DNA of 64,000 nucleotides from Lachnospiraceae bacterium JLR.KK008 (GCA_037015955.1 CP143548.1:551501-615500); one strand, 5' to 3'; numbered from the stretch's first letter, positions 1-8,182 are shown. Numbers and translations are program-made. The notes: generated by a model from the letters alone, not told the origin.

Positions 1-2
1 CC

Positions 3-629
3 CTGTTCTGGTTCTTTGGTATCAACGGACCGGCTGTCACAAATACGATTTTCAGCCCGATACATAAAGTGTTGACGGTGGAAAATTATGAGGCGGCACA
101 GGCCGGTTTACAGATGACCAACATTTTTACGGCCGGTTTCTCAGATTTCTTCTGCAACTTCGGTGGTGGCGGTTCCACACTCGGCCTTGTAATCATGATG
201 GCTTTCCTGGGGAAATCAAACCGTATGAAGACGCTCGGCAGGCTGTCTCTGCCGGCCGGTGTTTTCGGAATCAACGAACCGCTGATCTTCGGTCTGCCGA
301 TCGTTCTGAATCCACTGATGGCAGTTCCGTTTATTCTGGCACCAGTTGCCAATACGATCATCGGATATGTGGCCACAGTGACAGGCATTATGCCGATCAC
401 GCTCGGTGTCCAGCTCCCATGGACCTGTCCGATCATCTTCTCAGGCTTCCTGGTGACCGGCTCGGTAATGGGGTCTGTCGTGCAGATCGTGCAGCTTGCC
501 GTGGATATATTGATCTACTATCCGTTCTTCAAACTGCTGGATAAGAGGTATCTGGAGGAAGAAAGTGCGGCCGGCAGTCAGTCAGATGAGTTAGATGATC
601 TGTCGTTTGACGATCTGGAACTGGATTAG
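3..629 (+). CDS. PTS sugar transporter subunit IIC, lactose/cellobiose family (5'-truncated)
   Basis: This is the C-terminal part of a PTS membrane permease that imports a sugar while EIIB phosphorylates it. The frame is open from the window edge and begins LFWFFGINGP, a motif of the Lac/cellobiose-type EIIC family. Further on are the glycine-rich GGGGSTLG stretch and the conserved FGINEPLIFGLPIVLNP segment with the Asn-Glu-Pro sugar-binding motif, followed by hydrophobic segments and an acidic C-terminal tail. About half of a typical 430-residue EIIC is present. The first GTG inside the window (position 69) is not the real start. No EIIA or EIIB lies downstream, so they may lie upstream of the window. 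The gene leads an operon of peptidases and glycosidase-like genes, so the substrate may be a glycosylated amino acid or peptide; that is inference. Confidence 0.9.
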   Translation: MFWFFGINGPAVTNTIFSPIHKVLTVENYEAAQAGLQMTNIFTAGFSDFFCNFGGGGSTLGLVIMMAFLGKSNRMKTLGRLSLPAGVFGINEPLIFGLPIVLNPLMAVPFILAPVANTIIGYVATVTGIMPITLGVQLPWTCPIIFSGFLVTGSVMGSVVQIVQLAVDILIYYPFFKLLDKRYLEEESAAGSQSDELDDLSFDDLELD

Positions 630-648
630 AAACAGGAGAGTGGAAATT

Positions 649-1173
649 ATGAAGATAGTATTAATTTTCGATCAGGGTCTGGCGGGAGCCGGAGGAAAAT
701 CAAATCCCAATGTGGGATTGACTGCCACCAAAGGCGGTATTGGTTCAGCTCTGATGATGGAATCACATTTTGAGAAGATCGGAGCACAGGTTGCCGCCAC
801 GTTATATTGCGGAAACGAATATTTTCTAAACCATCAGGAGGAAGTCGTGACCAAAATGACGGCTATGGTAAAGAAAGTAAATCCGGATTTCGTTGTCTGC
901 GGACCTTGCTTTAACTTCCCGGACTATGCCCGGATGGGAGCGATGATCTCAGCTTCTGTACTGGAACATACGGACATTCCATCCTGTGCCATGATGTCGG
1001 TGGAAAATGCGGAGACGATAGAGAACTATAAAGACAAGACACCGATCGTCAAAATGCCGAAGAAGGGCGGGACCGGTCTCAACGACAGTTTTACAGACTT
1101 GTGTGAACTGATTACTGCCACGGTTGAGAAATCGGGAGAGCTTGAGAGTATTCGCAAACGAGTATGTTATTAA
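649..1173 (+). CDS. Short GrdB-like protein (glycine/sarcosine/betaine reductase component B family, N-terminal part only)
   Basis: The 174-residue product resembles the N-terminal third of GrdB, the selenoprotein subunit of glycine, sarcosine and betaine reductases. Family-like features are the opening KIVLIFDQGLAGAGGK, the CGNEYFLNHQEEV segment (compare CGDNYF in GrdB) and the VVCGPCFNFPDYARMG segment (compare the GPAFNAGRYG region). Full GrdB is about 430 residues with a selenocysteine in the second half; here the frame ends at TAA with no in-frame UGA, so it is a short, selenium-free relative. I chose ATG 649, 11 bases after an AGGAG-like site, over the upstream ATG that overlaps the EIIC gene. 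Its role is unknown. A reductase function is unlikely without the second domain; a binding or processing role on an amino-acid adduct would fit the neighbours. Confidence 0.65.
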   Translation: MKIVLIFDQGLAGAGGKSNPNVGLTATKGGIGSALMMESHFEKIGAQVAATLYCGNEYFLNHQEEVVTKMTAMVKKVNPDFVVCGPCFNFPDYARMGAMISASVLEHTDIPSCAMMSVENAETIENYKDKTPIVKMPKKGGTGLNDSFTDLCELITATVEKSGELESIRKRVCY

Positions 1174-1189
1174 ACGCAGATAAGTGCAG

Positions 1190-1239
1190 AAAGGCTGCCG
1201 CAAATTGGCTGTTAAGAGCGAGTTTTGCGGCAGCCTTTT
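1190..1239 (+). terminator. Perfect 15-bp hairpin inside the operon (terminator or attenuator)
   Basis: The arms 1190-1204 (AAAGGCTGCCGCAAA) and 1224-1238 are perfectly complementary, with a 19-nt loop and a short run of T within and after the right arm. It sits in the only sizeable gap of this operon, between the GrdB-like gene and the first M42 gene, and the next ribosome binding site (AAAAGGAGAG) starts two bases later. It could be a partial terminator or an RNA-processing barrier that lowers expression of the downstream genes. Confidence 0.6.
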
Positions 1240-1252
1240 CAAAAGGAGAGTT

Positions 1253-2278
1253 ATGAACACAAGCAGATTAGAAAAGTTATGTAACAGTTTCGGTGTCAGC
1301 AGTGCGGAGACGACAGTTGGAGAACAGCTTCGGAAAGCGTATGCGCCTTTGTGCGATGAGCTGCAGTATGACCGGCTCGGTTCGGTCTTTGCCGTCAAAA
1401 AGTCCGACAATCCGCAGGCGGCAACATTGATGATTGCCTGTCCGCTCGATGAAGTGGGACTGATGATCTCGGAAGTGAAAAAAGACGGTACGCTTGCCTT
1501 TATTCCACTGGAGAATGTGGCCTGCAATTCTCTGCTGCACCAGCGTGTACGAATCCTCACGAGAAAGAACACATACCTCGACGGCGTGATCTGCATGGAG
1601 AAGAAGGCGCTGGAAGATTCCTGTGAGATCAAAAATGCAGATGATCTGGCAATTACCTGCGGTATGAAATACGAGGAGCTCAAAGAACTCGTTCATCCGG
1701 GAGACCTGGCCGGGTATGCGGGCGTTTTCAGTGAAAAGGATGGTGTCATTCTGTCAGGGGCGTTGTTCCCACGGGTGCTCAATGAGGTAACGCTGGAACT
1801 TTTAGAGAAGGTGCGGGATCTGAAATTCGATTTCCATCTGGCAGCAGGCTGTATCGCACAGTCTGTCATCGGCTATCGGGGAACGAAAACGGCGACTTAT
1901 GTGATCCGGCCGGATGCGGCGATCGCATTGACGACGTTTGACACGGCGAAGAGAAAGGTACAGGTCGGGGACGGCGTGATTGCCGGCTATTATGACCGTC
2001 AGATGCTGCCGTCGCAGGCGTTGCTGCATGATTTTACGGAAGCGACAGGAGCCAGGGCTTATTTTGGGCTGACAGGAAACGACGGTTCGTTTATCCATAA
2101 AACATTGAAAGGGACGCCGTCAGTGAGTGCAGGCATTGCCATCGACAATATGGGCAGCGCCAATGAGATCTGCAGGTGTAGTGATGTCGATGCGCTCGTT
2201 GATGCGCTTGTTTCTTATCTGAGAACGATAGACTCCGGGAAGATTGCTGGATGGGGACTGGGTGAGCGGAATGATTGA
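1253..2278 (+). CDS. M42-family peptidase homologue lacking all metal ligands (predicted pseudoenzyme)
   Basis: This 341-residue protein has the M42 (glutamyl aminopeptidase/cellulase M) fold signature along its length and aligns with its downstream neighbour, for example LGSVFAVK against LGSVIAVK. The catalytic positions are all replaced. The metal His of AHMDEVG is Pro64 in CPLDEVG, FDDR has become FPRV, the catalytic QEE pair has become AQS, the IDTT Asp is lost, and the C-terminal MHTNHS His has become DNMGSANE. TGNDGS stands where GGTDSG is in the partner. ATG 1253 follows AAAAGGAGAG at good spacing. It overlaps the active paralogue by 8 bp. M42 enzymes form dodecamers, so a regulatory or substrate-binding partner role is plausible but inferred. 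Confidence 0.8.
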   Translation: MNTSRLEKLCNSFGVSSAETTVGEQLRKAYAPLCDELQYDRLGSVFAVKKSDNPQAATLMIACPLDEVGLMISEVKKDGTLAFIPLENVACNSLLHQRVRILTRKNTYLDGVICMEKKALEDSCEIKNADDLAITCGMKYEELKELVHPGDLAGYAGVFSEKDGVILSGALFPRVLNEVTLELLEKVRDLKFDFHLAAGCIAQSVIGYRGTKTATYVIRPDAAIALTTFDTAKRKVQVGDGVIAGYYDRQMLPSQALLHDFTEATGARAYFGLTGNDGSFIHKTLKGTPSVSAGIAIDNMGSANEICRCSDVDALVDALVSYLRTIDSGKIAGWGLGERND

Positions 2279-3362
2279 TGAGAAAAAACTGGAAAAGATA
2301 TGTTCTGCCTGTGGGATCTCCTCGTTTGAGCAGGAGATCGGTGAGATCCTGCAGCGCGAATTTGAAGAGCTTGGTCTCACATGCAGTCGTGACGGTCTGG
2401 GCAGCGTCATCGCCGTCAAGTGTGAAGGACAGCCGGGACCGAAAGTGATGGTCGCCGCTCATATGGATGAGGTCGGCTTTATGGTGGAAGAGATCGACGA
2501 GAACGGTTTTCTCAAACTGCGTCCTGTGGGAAGCTGGTGGAGTCATATGGTACTCGGGCAGTGGTATACGGTCGTCACGAGAGGCGGCAGGAAGTATTCC
2601 GCACTCATGGGAAGCATGGCCACACACGGACTGGCAGATGAAGTAAAGAAGAAAACCGTCTCCATGGAAGATATTTATCTTGATCTGGGTGTAAAAGACC
2701 GGGAAGGGGCGCTGTCACTTGGCATTGCCTCCGGGGATATGGTCGTTCCCTGGTCGCATTTCGAGATTATGAACGATCCGAATTATGTATCGTGTAAGGC
2801 GTTCGACGACCGCATCGGCAATTATATTATGACGGAAGTGGCCAGACGGCTGGAAGGGACAGAGCATGTGCCGCTGTATCTGGCGAATACCGTGCAGGAA
2901 GAGCCGGGGCTTCGGGGCGCGCGGACGGCAGTGGAATCGATATGTCCGGATCTGGCATTTGCCATTGATACGACTCTGGCCGGCGACACTCCGATGAATC
3001 ACAATATCTGTTCGCTGGGCGGCGGCGTGGTACTGTCGATGATTGATTCCAATTCGATTGCACCGAGAAAGCTGGTCAGATATGTGGAGACGGTTTGCGA
3101 GAAGCATCACATCGCCTGTCAGTATGCGGTATTTAATAAAGGCGGGACGGATTCGGGCAATATTCACAAGGCGTTTGCGGGAGTCATCAATATGACGCTG
3201 TCCATTCCGATCCGCTACATGCACACGAATCACAGCATGATTCATCTGGAGGATGTGGAAGGTTGTATCCGGCTGCTGTGTGAACTGATTAAAGATATGA
3301 AGGAAGAAACGTTCAGGGAATTGTTGGACTATCAGGAGGGTAGCGTATGTATGGGATCATAG
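2271..3362 (+). CDS. M42 family metallopeptidase (aminopeptidase)
   Basis: A 363-residue cytoplasmic dinuclear-metal aminopeptidase. All family motifs are intact: AHMDEVGFMV (His64, Asp66), CKAFDDRIG (Asp180), NTVQEEPGLRGART (Glu210/Glu211, catalytic base and ligand), AFAIDTT (Asp233), GGTDSGNIH and RYMHTNHSMIH (metal His). Length matches the M42 family. ATG 2271 is used because it overlaps the preceding stop (ATGATTGA), implying translational coupling; an upstream in-frame extension has no better ribosome site. In the operon it would trim amino acids from an imported peptide or glycopeptide. The exact specificity cannot be read from sequence. Confidence 0.92.
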   Translation: MIDEKKLEKICSACGISSFEQEIGEILQREFEELGLTCSRDGLGSVIAVKCEGQPGPKVMVAAHMDEVGFMVEEIDENGFLKLRPVGSWWSHMVLGQWYTVVTRGGRKYSALMGSMATHGLADEVKKKTVSMEDIYLDLGVKDREGALSLGIASGDMVVPWSHFEIMNDPNYVSCKAFDDRIGNYIMTEVARRLEGTEHVPLYLANTVQEEPGLRGARTAVESICPDLAFAIDTTLAGDTPMNHNICSLGGGVVLSMIDSNSIAPRKLVRYVETVCEKHHIACQYAVFNKGGTDSGNIHKAFAGVINMTLSIPIRYMHTNHSMIHLEDVEGCIRLLCELIKDMKEETFRELLDYQEGSVCMGS

Positions 3363-4312
3363 CCACATGGAGAATGGCAAAAGAGGGAATTGAACTTGCA
3401 TCGGAACTGTTAAAAAAGGGAGAACCTTCAGGACAGGCGATTGAAACTGCCATCCGCGCGGTGGAGGATTTTCCGTATTATAAATCGGTCGGTTATGGCG
3501 GTCTGCCCAATGAGGAACAGATCGTGGAGCTGGATGCCGGTTATATGGATGGAGATACGATGAGTGTCGGGGCGATCGGGGCGATCAAAGACTTTGCCAA
3601 TCCGATCAGCATTGCCAGAAAGCTCAGCGAAGAGAAAGTGAACAATGTACTTGTGGGAGCGGGAGCGGAGAAATATGCCCGTGCCTGCAAGTTTGAAGAA
3701 AAAGAGATGCTGACGGAACGTGCGCAGGCTTTTTACAGAAAGAAGAAAAAGGAACTGGCGCAGGAAGCAGAGCAGAAACTGAAACCGTACGACGGTCATG
3801 ACACGGTGGGTATGGTCTGTCTGGATACTTCCGGGACAGTGACAGCGGCTACGAGCACGAGCGGACTGTTTATGAAAAAGAGCGGACGCGTGGGTGATTC
3901 TCCGATCGTTGGCTCCGGATTCTATGCTGATTCCAAAGTGGGTGGCGCCACAGCGACCGGATTGGGTGAAGATCTGATGAAAGGCTGTATCTCCTATGAG
4001 ATCGTCCGTCTGATGAAGGAAGGGCTGACACCGCAGGAAGCCTGTGAAAAGGCAGTGAATGATCTGGACAGAAAGCTGAAGGAAAAGCGGGGAGAGGCCG
4101 GCGATCTCTCTGTCGTTGCCATGAACAACAAAGGAGAGTACGGCTGTGCCACGAATATTGGCGGGTTTTCTTTCAGTGTAGCCACGGAGGGTCAGGAACC
4201 TGTCGTATATCTGGTGAAACGGGAAGAGGATGGTCACTGCACATTTGAAGAGGCATCTCAGGAATGGCTGGAAGAATATATGCGTGTGCGGATGGCGCCG
4301 GTAGAGGAATAA
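3347..4312 (+). CDS. N4-(beta-N-acetylglucosaminyl)-L-asparaginase (glycosylasparaginase)
   Basis: An N-terminal-nucleophile hydrolase that cleaves the amide bond between N-acetylglucosamine and asparagine, giving aspartate and the amino sugar. The self-cleavage site is seen as DGHDTVGMVCLD, with Thr153 as the nucleophile freed by cleavage after Asp152. Downstream are the substrate-binding segments RVGDSPIVGSGFYAD and GGATATGLGEDLM. The 321-residue length fits the family. Secreted relatives carry a signal peptide; this one starts MYGIIATWRMAKEG with none, so it should act in the cytoplasm on imported material. The ATG follows CAGGAGGG and overlaps the M42 gene by 16 bp. It is the most informative gene for the substrate of this operon. 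Confidence 0.92.
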   Translation: MYGIIATWRMAKEGIELASELLKKGEPSGQAIETAIRAVEDFPYYKSVGYGGLPNEEQIVELDAGYMDGDTMSVGAIGAIKDFANPISIARKLSEEKVNNVLVGAGAEKYARACKFEEKEMLTERAQAFYRKKKKELAQEAEQKLKPYDGHDTVGMVCLDTSGTVTAATSTSGLFMKKSGRVGDSPIVGSGFYADSKVGGATATGLGEDLMKGCISYEIVRLMKEGLTPQEACEKAVNDLDRKLKEKRGEAGDLSVVAMNNKGEYGCATNIGGFSFSVATEGQEPVVYLVKREEDGHCTFEEASQEWLEEYMRVRMAPVEE

Positions 4313-4315
4313 GAG

Positions 4316-5440
4316 ATGAAAGAGAAGATCATAACGCATGTGGGAGAACTGCTGCCCTCCCTGGTGGAGGACATCAAAACGATCTGTGGCATGGATTCCC
4401 GGCAGGATGCGGCCACGCCGGAGGATCCATTTGGAAAACGGGTGACAGACTGCCTGAACCGGGCGCTGGAGATCGCTGCAGGACTTGGGTTTGAGACAGA
4501 AAACGTGGGAAATCAGATCGGCGTTGTCTCCTGCGGGCCGGATACGGAAGATTATATTGCCTGTGTGGGCCATCTGGATGTTGTGGATGTCAATGGCGTA
4601 TGGAAGACCGATCCCTTCGTATGCACGGAGAAGGATGGCTATCTGTATGCCAGAGGCGTACTCGACAACAAGGGACCGACGTTCTGTTGTCTGTACGCGC
4701 TGAAAACGCTTGTCGATCTGGGATACAAATTTCCGATTAAGGTAAAAATCCTGTTCGGTACGAACGAAGAGACGGGGATGGAAGATATGAAGTGGTATTT
4801 TAAAGACCACAAATATCCGCTCATGGGCTGGACGCCCGACGTCAAATACCCGGTCATCTATGCGGAGCGCGGACGGGCGGCATACCGCTACAGCCTGCCG
4901 AAAGAGAAGATGAGGGAACTGTTTTCCTTTATGAATGAGTATATTTTGAATCAGAATGATCTGTCGGCGAGCCTTGGTATCGACTATGCGGACGAGGAAT
5001 TTGGAAAGAACCAGGTGAGAAAGGTTGAATTGTTTGAGGATGAGAACCACTGTGGCCTGACGCTTGTCTCCAGTTATCCGGCTTCTTATCCGTTGGAGAC
5101 AATGACAGAAGCGCTGCGCAGTCTGTGCAGGGAATCTATGACTCTGACACTCGATTCCAACATCGATCCGGTCTTCTTTGACAAAGATACGTATCTCATC
5201 AGGACACTGGAAAGAGTATATGAAGAGATCATGAACGAGGATGGCAGCGCGGTGACGACGACGGGCGGCAGCTATGCGAAAGTCGTCAAAAATATTGTAC
5301 CTTTCGGACCGAGCTTCAAAGGCCAGAAAGGGATCGGTCATATGCCGGATGAGTGGATGCGGATCTGCGATATTGAAAAGAATACACAGATCTATGCATA
5401 TGCGCTGTATGAGCTGATGGAAGGCTTAGAGGAGGAATGA
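4316..5440 (+). CDS. Sapep/PepV-type M20 dipeptidase
   Basis: A zinc- or manganese-dependent cytoplasmic dipeptidase of the M20 family. Motifs seen: VGHLDVVD (His86, Asp88), ARGVLDNKGP (Asp117, bridging ligand), FGTNEETGMEDM (Glu151/Glu152), PDVKYPVIYAERG, and a C-terminal GIGHMPDEWM with the last metal His. At 374 residues it is shorter than PepV (about 470), so the lid domain is reduced. The start is 3 bases after the asparaginase stop and the stop overlaps the next start by 4 bp. It probably finishes peptide hydrolysis started by the M42 enzyme. Confidence 0.9.
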   Translation: MKEKIITHVGELLPSLVEDIKTICGMDSRQDAATPEDPFGKRVTDCLNRALEIAAGLGFETENVGNQIGVVSCGPDTEDYIACVGHLDVVDVNGVWKTDPFVCTEKDGYLYARGVLDNKGPTFCCLYALKTLVDLGYKFPIKVKILFGTNEETGMEDMKWYFKDHKYPLMGWTPDVKYPVIYAERGRAAYRYSLPKEKMRELFSFMNEYILNQNDLSASLGIDYADEEFGKNQVRKVELFEDENHCGLTLVSSYPASYPLETMTEALRSLCRESMTLTLDSNIDPVFFDKDTYLIRTLERVYEEIMNEDGSAVTTTGGSYAKVVKNIVPFGPSFKGQKGIGHMPDEWMRICDIEKNTQIYAYALYELMEGLEEE

Positions 5441-6546
5441 AAATGAAGAGACTGGGAATTTCCGTCTATCCGGAGCGGGCGCCAAAAGAGCAGTGCTATG
5501 AGTATATGCGCCTGGCCGGGAAATATGGGTTCCGGAGAGTGTTTACCTGCCTGTTGTCGGTAGAGGAGAGTAAGGAGAAGATCATCGACGATTTTACGGA
5601 GTTTTGCCGGGTCGCGCATGAGAGCGGGCTCACTGTGTCGGTGGATACGAATCCTGACATCTTTACAAAGCTGAACGCTACGCCGATGGACTTGTCGGTA
5701 TTTGCACAGATGGGCGTGGATATTGTCCGTCTGGACGGTCATTTTGGGGAATTCGAAGATATTGAGATCACCAAAAATCATGACGGGATCATGATCGAGT
5801 ACAATGCGTCGAGTACGATCGGTCTTGATCTGATGATCGAAAAAGGGGCAGACAGGAGCAACATGTGCATCTGCAGCAATTTCTATCCGCAGAAAAATAC
5901 AGGTATGGGTCTGGCGCGGTACCGGGAACTGAACAGCCGCTATCAGCCTCTGGGACTGAACAATGCCACATTCGTCACCAGTCAGGAGCCACATACCCAT
6001 GGGCCGTGGGAGGTCTACGACGGGCTGCCGACACTGGAGATCCATCGCAGTCTGCCGATCGACTTGCAGCTTCGTCATTTAAATGCGCTGGGACTGTGTA
6101 ATGACTTTATGATCGGCAACGCCTTCGCCAGCGAAAAAGAGCTGCGGGCAATGGCAGAGACCGATCTGCATAAACTCACATTGAAAGTCGATCCGGAAGA
6201 GCAGGTATCGGAGATTGAACGGGAGATTATCACCTGCGAGTACCATGCCTCGAGAGACGATTGTAACGAACTGGTTGTCAGATCCAGCTTTCCGAGAGTA
6301 AAATATAAGCATGAGAGCATCGTTCCCCGTGGCAACGGAAAAGTGAACTTTACAAAAGGCGATGTGATCATTGTAAACGACAATCTGAAACATTATGCCG
6401 GGGAGCTGATGATCGTTCTGGACCAGATCAGAGCCGACGACTGCTATAACTATGTGGGCCGTATCAATGAAGGCGAGCAGCTCATTCTGGATTGTATCAG
6501 ACCGGCAAACAGTTTCGCGTTGAAGATTCGACAGGCAGGTGAATGA
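5437..6546 (+). CDS. MupG/DUF871 family TIM-barrel protein (6-phospho-glycoside hydrolase homologue)
   Basis: The 369-residue product matches the DUF871 family, whose characterised member MupG hydrolyses MurNAc-6-phosphate-GlcNAc in the cytoplasm during peptidoglycan recycling. Family features include the opening RLGISVYPERAPKEQCYEYM, VSVDTNPDIF, GVDIVRLDGHFGEFE, NFYPQKNTGM and TLEIHRSLPIDLQLRHL in the barrel, then a small C-terminal beta domain (GKVNFTKGDVIIVNDNLKHYAGELMIVLD). It overlaps the neighbours on both sides by 4 bp. Next to a PTS permease it would act on a 6-phosphorylated glycoside made during uptake. No etherase MurQ is nearby, so the substrate need not be MurNAc. Confidence 0.85.
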   Translation: MKMKRLGISVYPERAPKEQCYEYMRLAGKYGFRRVFTCLLSVEESKEKIIDDFTEFCRVAHESGLTVSVDTNPDIFTKLNATPMDLSVFAQMGVDIVRLDGHFGEFEDIEITKNHDGIMIEYNASSTIGLDLMIEKGADRSNMCICSNFYPQKNTGMGLARYRELNSRYQPLGLNNATFVTSQEPHTHGPWEVYDGLPTLEIHRSLPIDLQLRHLNALGLCNDFMIGNAFASEKELRAMAETDLHKLTLKVDPEEQVSEIEREIITCEYHASRDDCNELVVRSSFPRVKYKHESIVPRGNGKVNFTKGDVIIVNDNLKHYAGELMIVLDQIRADDCYNYVGRINEGEQLILDCIRPANSFALKIRQAGE

Positions 6547-7289
6547 GAATGGAAAAAGTAGTGGAAATATGCTGCGGCAGTTATGCGGATGCGCTGGCGG
6601 CATATCGGGGAGGCGCCAGACGCATCGAGTTGAACAGTGCGTTGCATCTGGGAGGGCTGACGCCGTCTCTGGGGACGCTTGTTTTGACCAAGCAGCATAC
6701 GGATCTGAAAGTGATCGCGATGGTGCGTCCGAGAGGTGCGGGATTTTGCTATGATGAGGCCGATTTTGCGGTGATGAAGGAGGATGCGGAGCTTTTGATG
6801 GAAAACGGCGCTGACGGGCTTGCGTTCGGCTGCCTGGATGAAAGCGGAAACCTTCAGGAAGCACAGATCCGGGAGATCGTGGAGATCATAAGGCGGTATC
6901 AGGGAGAGGCCGTGTTCCACCGGGCATTTGACTGTGTCCAGGATCAGTTTACGGCGATGGAGAGACTGATCGGTATGGGTATCCACCGCGTACTCACAAG
7001 CGGTGGGAAGGCAAAAGCGGTGGACGGTGCGGCGCAGATCGCTTCCCTGCAGAAAGCGTATGGGGAGCAGATTGAGATCCTGGCCGGGAGCGGTGTGAAT
7101 GCGGACAATGCCAGGGAACTGATGGAGCGGACCGGGATTTCCCAGGTACACAGTTCCTGCAAGGGGTGGCTTACCGACCCGACGACAGAGGGACCGGATG
7201 TTACTTATGCCTATGTACGGCAGCCAAGTGCGGATGCGTATGAGATGGTCGATGAAAAATCAGTCAAGAGGTTGGTCGATGCCATATGA
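6543..7289 (+). CDS. CutC family TIM-barrel protein
   Basis: A 248-residue protein with the CutC family pattern: VEICCGSYADALAAYRGGARRIELNSALHLGGLTPSLG at the N-terminus, VMVRPRGAGFCY-like MVRPRGAGFCYDEADFAVM, GADGLAFGCLDESG, AVFHRAFDCVQD, GIHRVLTSGGKAKAVDG and EILAGSGVNADNARELM. CutC is commonly named for copper homeostasis, but that role is poorly supported and nothing here points to copper. It is sandwiched between the MupG-like gene and YitT with 4-bp overlaps on both sides, so a role in carbohydrate or amino-sugar breakdown is more likely by context. Start could be ATG 6543 or 6549. Confidence 0.88.
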   Translation: MRMEKVVEICCGSYADALAAYRGGARRIELNSALHLGGLTPSLGTLVLTKQHTDLKVIAMVRPRGAGFCYDEADFAVMKEDAELLMENGADGLAFGCLDESGNLQEAQIREIVEIIRRYQGEAVFHRAFDCVQDQFTAMERLIGMGIHRVLTSGGKAKAVDGAAQIASLQKAYGEQIEILAGSGVNADNARELMERTGISQVHSSCKGWLTDPTTEGPDVTYAYVRQPSADAYEMVDEKSVKRLVDAI

Positions 7290-8164
7290 ACTTTCAAAAG
7301 ATAAGAAATAACGATAAGGCAAGGTGCGTTTACACTTTTATGAGTGTCCTGCTTGCCGGATTCATGCAGGCGGCCGTGATGCAGATCTTTATGAACCCGA
7401 TCAATCTGCTATCGAGCGGCTTTACCGGAGTTGCCATTCTCGTGGAGAAGGTGACGTCCACGTTTTTCGGATTTTCCTTTCCGGTCTCTCTGGGAATGCT
7501 GGTGCTGAATATCCCGGTCGCACTGCTTTGCAGTAAAAGTATCAGCAAACGCTTTACGGCGTTCTCACTGCTGCAGGTATTTTTTGCCAGTTTCTTTTTA
7601 AAGGTGCTGGACTTTGAACCATTGTTTGATGATATTCTGCTCAATGTGATCTTTGGCGGATTTGCATACGGGATCATGACCGTCATCGCTCTTAAGGGAA
7701 ATGCTTCCACTGGCGGCGTGGACTTTGTGGCGCTCTATATTTCCAATAAGCGCGGGAAGTCGATCTGGAGTTATGTATTTGTGTTCAATGCGGTATTGAT
7801 CACGATCTTTGGATTTATGTTTGGCTGGGAGTATGCCGGCTATTCGATTCTGTTCCAGTTCATTTCCACGAAGACGATTGACTCGTTCTATCACCGGTAT
7901 GAGCGTATGACAATGCAGGTGACGACGACGCGGGCAGAGGAAGTCATCCGGGCCTATGTGGCACAGTACCGGCACGGTGTTTCCAGAGTAGACGGGATCG
8001 GCGGTTACAGCGGAATGAAAGTCAGTCTGCTGCACACGGTTGTCTCCAGCTATGAGATTCAGGATATTGCGAAACTGATGCGCAAGGCGGACCCTCATGT
8101 AGTCATTAATACCTTTAAATCAGAAGATTTTTACGGAGGATTTTATTTAAAACCGATCGAATAA
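7286..8164 (+). CDS. YitT family membrane protein (DUF161 + DUF2179)
   Basis: A 292-residue integral membrane protein with about five hydrophobic segments in the first 200 residues, including the NPINLLSSGFTGVAI and GNASTGGVDFVALYISNKRGKS segments typical of the YitT family, and a C-terminal soluble DUF2179 domain (about 205-290, ending DFYGGFYLKPIE). Function is unknown in the family. ATG 7286 overlaps the CutC stop (ATGA), so it is co-translated and may export or import a product of the pathway. It is the last gene of the operon. Confidence 0.9.
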   Translation: MNFQKIRNNDKARCVYTFMSVLLAGFMQAAVMQIFMNPINLLSSGFTGVAILVEKVTSTFFGFSFPVSLGMLVLNIPVALLCSKSISKRFTAFSLLQVFFASFFLKVLDFEPLFDDILLNVIFGGFAYGIMTVIALKGNASTGGVDFVALYISNKRGKSIWSYVFVFNAVLITIFGFMFGWEYAGYSILFQFISTKTIDSFYHRYERMTMQVTTTRAEEVIRAYVAQYRHGVSRVDGIGGYSGMKVSLLHTVVSSYEIQDIAKLMRKADPHVVINTFKSEDFYGGFYLKPIE

Positions 8165-8182
8165 AAATGCCATAACGAACAA

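Noticed and set aside
1171-1260. Selenocysteine read-through extending the GrdB-like protein
   Set aside because: The stop is TAA, not UGA, and no SECIS-like hairpin follows the right spacing; the downstream hairpin is terminator-like.
3428-5341. 637-residue open frame on the minus strand
   Set aside because: It lies opposite the asparaginase and dipeptidase genes, both with clear catalytic motifs. Its translation is rich in His, Arg and Phe, as antisense frames are, and has no family signature.
7324-7536. Short plus-strand frame inside the YitT gene
   Set aside because: It is an out-of-frame shadow of a well-supported membrane protein.
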